A stretch of DNA of 64,000 bases, from positions 248,001 through 312,000 of the forward strand of contig JAVTLE010000010.1 of NCBI GenBank assembly GCA_033439295.1, in the 5' to 3' direction. Both the position numbers and the translations under genes were made by a program. The stretch is from Deuterostichococcus epilithicus (lineage: Eukaryota; Chlorophyta; Trebouxiophyceae; Prasiolales; Stichococcaceae). How positions within the stretch are numbered: the first letter of the stretch is position 1; each line of letters begins with the position of its first letter. The notes under the pieces were generated by a model. It was not told the origin of the DNA, made no database searches, and saw only the letters and a program-made list of their open reading frames with translations. This document shows positions 60,039-64,000 of this stretch, in pieces.

Positions 60039-63000
60039 TCAGATGTCGAGCTCGACAGGGTGCTCGTCGGCACGCTCCTCCCTCTCGTCCTCGGTGGCAT
60101 CGTCATCATAGGAGACGTCCTTTATCTCCACATCCCTGCTTGATACCACAGGCAAACACCTGAGGCACGATGCGGCAGGTGGTGATGCGGATTGCCATGA
60201 TTCATCTCCGTCACAAATCCTCGATGGGTCATGTAGTCGTGGTACAGGGGCATGGCGGCTCCGGTTGAGAAGCACACCAGTTTTGTAGATGTTCACGAAG
60301 GCACAGGAATTGTTTGTGAGCGATAGCATACCGTCGGTCTCGCTGCGGCATGATGAAGGGGAAGCGCAGCGTCAGGAACAGCGACACCAGGCTTGAGCAC
60401 AGCGCTGGCACCATCACCTGTAATCAAGACGGGAAACACCAATGCCGTCAAAAAGTTGTGTGTGGCGCAGTCAATGCAGCAATGAGAGTCATAGGAACGG
60501 CTGATAGACTGCTTGCAAGTTCTGAATTTGAGCCGCTCAGACTTCCGATCCACCGCATATGTACTGTGTGAAGTTGCGTTGGGCAGCTGACATCTATACA
60601 ATTCCTAAAAAGATGATCGAGCATCACCGAGAGCGCGAACGTTCTCACCTCAGGGTGGCCACTCAGGGTGGTGAGGATGAGCGGAGTCGCAAATGGTGTC
60701 CTTGTGATCGCCACATCCACGCCTGCACAAGATATGTGCAGCGTGAATGCGGCATGAGTGCAGCGTTACAGGGATGTTGCTTGAATGCTGACAACCCTGT
60801 AACCGCGTGCAGGATGCGCCCGTGTGCAAGCTACATACATCTATAATGCCAGATGCCTCTGCGAATATGCTGCGGCTGGTGCCTCCTCTCCCCTCACGTT
60901 TATGTGATCGTGCACGCTCACCTGCCGCTAGCGTCATGGACAGCAGCACCGGCGGCACTGCGCTGACGAAGGGGATGCCGGGCACCTGCCGTGCCGCCGT
61001 CAAGCGTCATTAGCAGCAGTGTGCAGTAAGCGTGACAATGGCATGTGGACGACCTGCCAGCAGGATTGCGCTTCGCGATATTTCCGCAGGTGTATGGCGC
61101 GCTGCATGCCACACCGTTCGAAATGTATGCGCCTGCGAATGCTCTTGCCAAATCCGAGGTGATCCGATGCTGCGGCTGAGAAGGCCATGGCTTGCCTGCG
61201 CCAAGCCGCGCCCCAGGGCTGTGCCAGCCAGGAAGATGGGAAAGATGAAGCCGCCACGGAAGCCCGCCAGCACAGTGATGCTGATGGACACCAGCTTGGC
61301 GAAAGCAATGGCGACCAGCATGGCGATGCTGTAGTGGCCCTGGTGCCACGGCTCCAGGCCCCAAATGCCGCCTGTCATGGGACCACAATCGAATTTCATT
61401 TGCCGACACCGACCGTCCTAAGCCGCCAGTCTCACGTTGAATTTTTCTGCGGCAGTACAGGTGCTTGCACAGGACCACCAGCTGCCCCTTTGTTGTACTA
61501 CTGAGGGACCGCAAACGCCCGTCAATGAGCGTAGCACCCGCCCGGAATATGGGGAAAACGAATCAGGAGAGCTGATGCGGGGACCGACTGCAAAAGGCTT
61601 GCAGGTGCGCACACCCTTGGGCCAGATGTGTGGCAGCGGGTTCTCGAAATTCGCGAGCGTGTTCATTTCGTACTCGCCCCAAAACATAACCGGCGGCAGG
61701 ATGACACCGATAAGGCCCACGAGGAAGCCGCCGACCGCGCCTGCACAAAATATGATGTGCCGCTTTGCAGTTCGAGTTCATTACTCAGTTCATTACTCGG
61801 CAGGCTCTGCTTATTGATCGATGGTGCATCGGCCACTCTGAGTAATCCTATGCCCTTCCAACGTCCTGTCGCAGCTGCACTGCCCACTAGGGAAGAAAAT
61901 TGGGCATGGACCAGCTGTTGGATCTGTCGGGCTGTCGGGACCAGACCGAGAGACTGGACCGCACAGACATGTTCTGTTGCCCAACGTCGTCTCCTCAGTC
62001 CTGAAGCCAATCATGCTTCAGGTAGCCCAGCACAGAGCATGCAAAATGCGCACCTGACAGGATGGGCGTCTTGTGCTCGTGCAAGCCTGCTCGGTGTGAC
62101 GCCCGCTTCAGCACTTTGTGCAGCTGCATGAAGAGCAGCGCCAGCGCGGCGCCAAAGATGCCGCCCATCCCGCCTGCGGCACCCAAAGCAACGTGCTGCT
62201 GGGATACTACCAATCGCAGGGCGACCTGCCTGTCAGGAACAAGCACGCACAATTACACGATCTGCGCCAGAGTCAGCGCACCCAGTAGGATGTGCCGGTA
62301 GTCCACTGCTGTGATGTACTGGCTCCAATCCCAGATGGGGCCATAAGGTAGCCCCGCCAGCGCGCGGAAGATGAGCAGGCACACCAGTCCTGCCGACAGA
62401 AAGCAGCTTCGGTGTCAAAATCTAGTGCGCCACGATTTTTTGATATCGTATCATTGAGTCGAGCCACCAGACATCGCGGTGAATGGCCGCTGCACGATGA
62501 CAGCACCCCCACCAACGACTTGCATGACTGGCGGCCAGGTGCTTGGCTGGGTGTCCAAGCGCCGCCACCACAGTGGTGAACTACAACAGCCGGCATCAAG
62601 CTGACAGTACCAGCATGCTCAATCACATTCCGACAGGACGTAGTCCGCACCGGCCAGCACGCAGAATGTCGCCATCTCGAAGTGCTGGAGACCGGACCGA
62701 TGGAGCACCTCCAGAGCAAACAAGGAACCTGCAGCATGACGGCTATTTCAAGACTGCAATTCTGTAGTCCTACGATGCATCCGTGACTGTGGCAGACCCT
62801 ATCTCCCTGCGGTGTGTGGCAAGATGAATGGGCTGGGTGTCAGGTTGTCGGGGCTTTGAGACACATGGCGAAGGAGCTGAGTGGTCAAGTCGTCGGGCTC
62901 TGAGACACATGGTGAAGGGAGGCCAAGGCAGCTCTAGTCTCTACATAATGCAACGATGGCACACCTCCCAGTGAAACACCGAAAAACGCGGCAAGACCGG

Positions 63001-63867
63001 CCGCCATGCCGATGAGTGCGCAATTGCGCAGCACTTGCCCCTTGGCATTCAGCACGTTGGCTGCCAGCCAAGACGTGCTCGCCGCGCACAGCGCTGCGGC
63101 AGTAGTAGCAGCATGCACAGTAGAGTCGGTGAACGCAATCGGATGGACATCCCCACCATACATGCTGCTGAGCCCATGCACAACCACTCATATCAAAGCA
63201 GGCTGCCTAAGCCTCAGCACAACAAGCACAATAATATACGATACAGGTACCCGAATTGTGGTGTCTTGTGACGCACCAAGCAGCGGTGCCTCGGGCCCCA
63301 AGCTGCCGCCGGCAGCAATGGAGAAGGAGGAGCACAGGAACATGGACGGAGCCTGCTGGATGGGAACGAAACCCTGCGCGGCAGCCAAAGCCACGTCCGC
63401 ACATCCTTATGGTGTTGCAGCATACATTCGCGGTTCATCGAAACGTAACATGCCTTCTTGCATTCGAGCCTCGCACAGCCAGCGTCACGAACACCATGTG
63501 CATGCTGCCAACTCCAAGCTGTGGACGCGCAATCACGCAGCGGCGAATGGCAGAGCACCCATACCTTGTGGTGGATACACTCCACAGTATCCGGCAGATC
63601 ACCTGTGCAACACAAAATGTGCCTGAAGATCATGCCACACCCTCGAATAAGAACACTGCCTGAAGATGTCAGCAGTCCATGCGCACCACCTCATGCATGG
63701 CACATCCCCAGATTTTATGTGTACTCGACTGAGCTGCTGTCCGCCGGGCACAAAATTCATGGAAGTGGTACAACATCAGCTGCATTTACCTGGAAAGCCC
63801 ATGATTGCCTGCACCGTGCCCGCCAGCGTACCCATCAGCGTCGACGCCGCGAGAGTGAAGAGCCAGG
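60039..63867 (-). CDS. CLC-family chloride channel, C-terminal 422 aa (N-terminal exons lie right of the window)
   Basis: Integral-membrane anion channel. Exons in the window: 63867-63790, 63602-63565, 63373-63277, 63093-62965, 62728-62651, 62389-62282, 62173-62054, 61740-61615, 61371-61196, 60985-60922, 60722-60649, 60417-60332, 60135-60039 (TGA), all in phase. It starts mid-gene (WLFTLAASTLMGTLAG, a membrane helix). Filter-type motif GGSLGPEAPLL, AGLAAFFGVSLGGSLFALE, then GFRGGFIFPIFLAGTALGRG, all in CLC order. Where antiporters have the gating glutamate (GxEGP) this protein has Leu (SLGP), as in plant chloroplast CLC-e-like proteins, which suggests a passive channel. The C-terminal tail is short and acidic (YDDDATEDEREERADEH) with no CBS domains. 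Intron 60986-61195 is GC-AG. Bases 63868-64000 look like intron. Confidence 0.93.
62839..62922. repeat. 45-base tandem duplication in a CLC intron
   Basis: GTCAGGTTGTCGGGGCTTTG at 62839 recurs as GTCAAGTCGTCGGGCTCTG at 62884; both continue GAGACACATGG. It lies in the intron between exons 63093-62965 and 62728-62651. Confidence 0.9.
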
Positions 63868-64000
63868 CTGCAGCATGATCATTGCGGCTTTGATCCGTCA
63901 CTTTCCGGTTGCTGTATGATTGAGCCGGCAGAAGCACATGATTGGGGAGAAGCTGTGCAGAACGGGAGTCTGCGCATGTCTCAAAGACAGCATTGCCCAA

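Noticed and set aside
1-64000. Transposons, viral or LTR elements, CRISPR arrays, rRNA
   Set aside because: No reverse transcriptase, integrase, transposase or capsid-like frame, no long terminal or inverted repeats, and no spaced direct repeats were seen.

Overview
This window is nuclear DNA from a GC-rich, extremely intron-dense eukaryote, most likely a green alga (Chlorophyta, probably Trebouxiophyceae-like). The reasons are about 132 short introns across ten genes, a dominant GTGCG donor, TGTAA-type polyadenylation candidates, plant-type (TTTAGGG) telomere-like repeats inside introns, and plant/algal protein types. No gene was readable from a single open frame. Each model was built by joining exons whose splice sites and phases agree, so most exon boundaries below are base-exact predictions from sequence alone.

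Layout, left to right: the 3' part of a PhoD-like phosphatase (+, ends 2246); NEMF/Rqc2, the ribosome quality-control factor (-, 3094-14415, 23 exons, 1206 aa); the spliceosome factor PRP31 (+, 15127-19616, 11 exons, 499 aa), sharing a 711-bp divergent promoter with NEMF; an unrecognised protein with unresolved 5' exons (+, to 24892); two half-size ABCA transporters arranged head to head (- about 26385-36213, + about 37108-46742); an unrecognised secreted or membrane-anchored protein (+, 47184-50584); a carbonyl-reductase-type short-chain dehydrogenase (-, 51456-53891); a bZIP-like coiled-coil protein (-, 54625-59258); and the C-terminal two thirds or more of a CLC chloride channel (-, 60039 to beyond the right edge). 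The genes are housekeeping and transport genes and do not form one pathway. The two ABCA genes are the only likely functional pair, by shared promoter space.

The unusual content is in the introns. (1) Several introns carry decayed tandem copies ('echoes') of the adjacent exon: NEMF exons 8 and 9, PRP31 exons 5 and 6, and the last exon of the dehydrogenase. (2) Nine of about 132 introns need a GC-AG donor to keep the frame, far above the roughly 1% usual in eukaryotes. (3) Telomere-like TTTAGGG repeats lie within a few tens of bases of intron ends in at least nine introns. Together these suggest active intron and exon remodelling by tandem duplication and break repair. I saw no viral, LTR or other transposon genes, no rRNA or tRNA, and no CRISPR.
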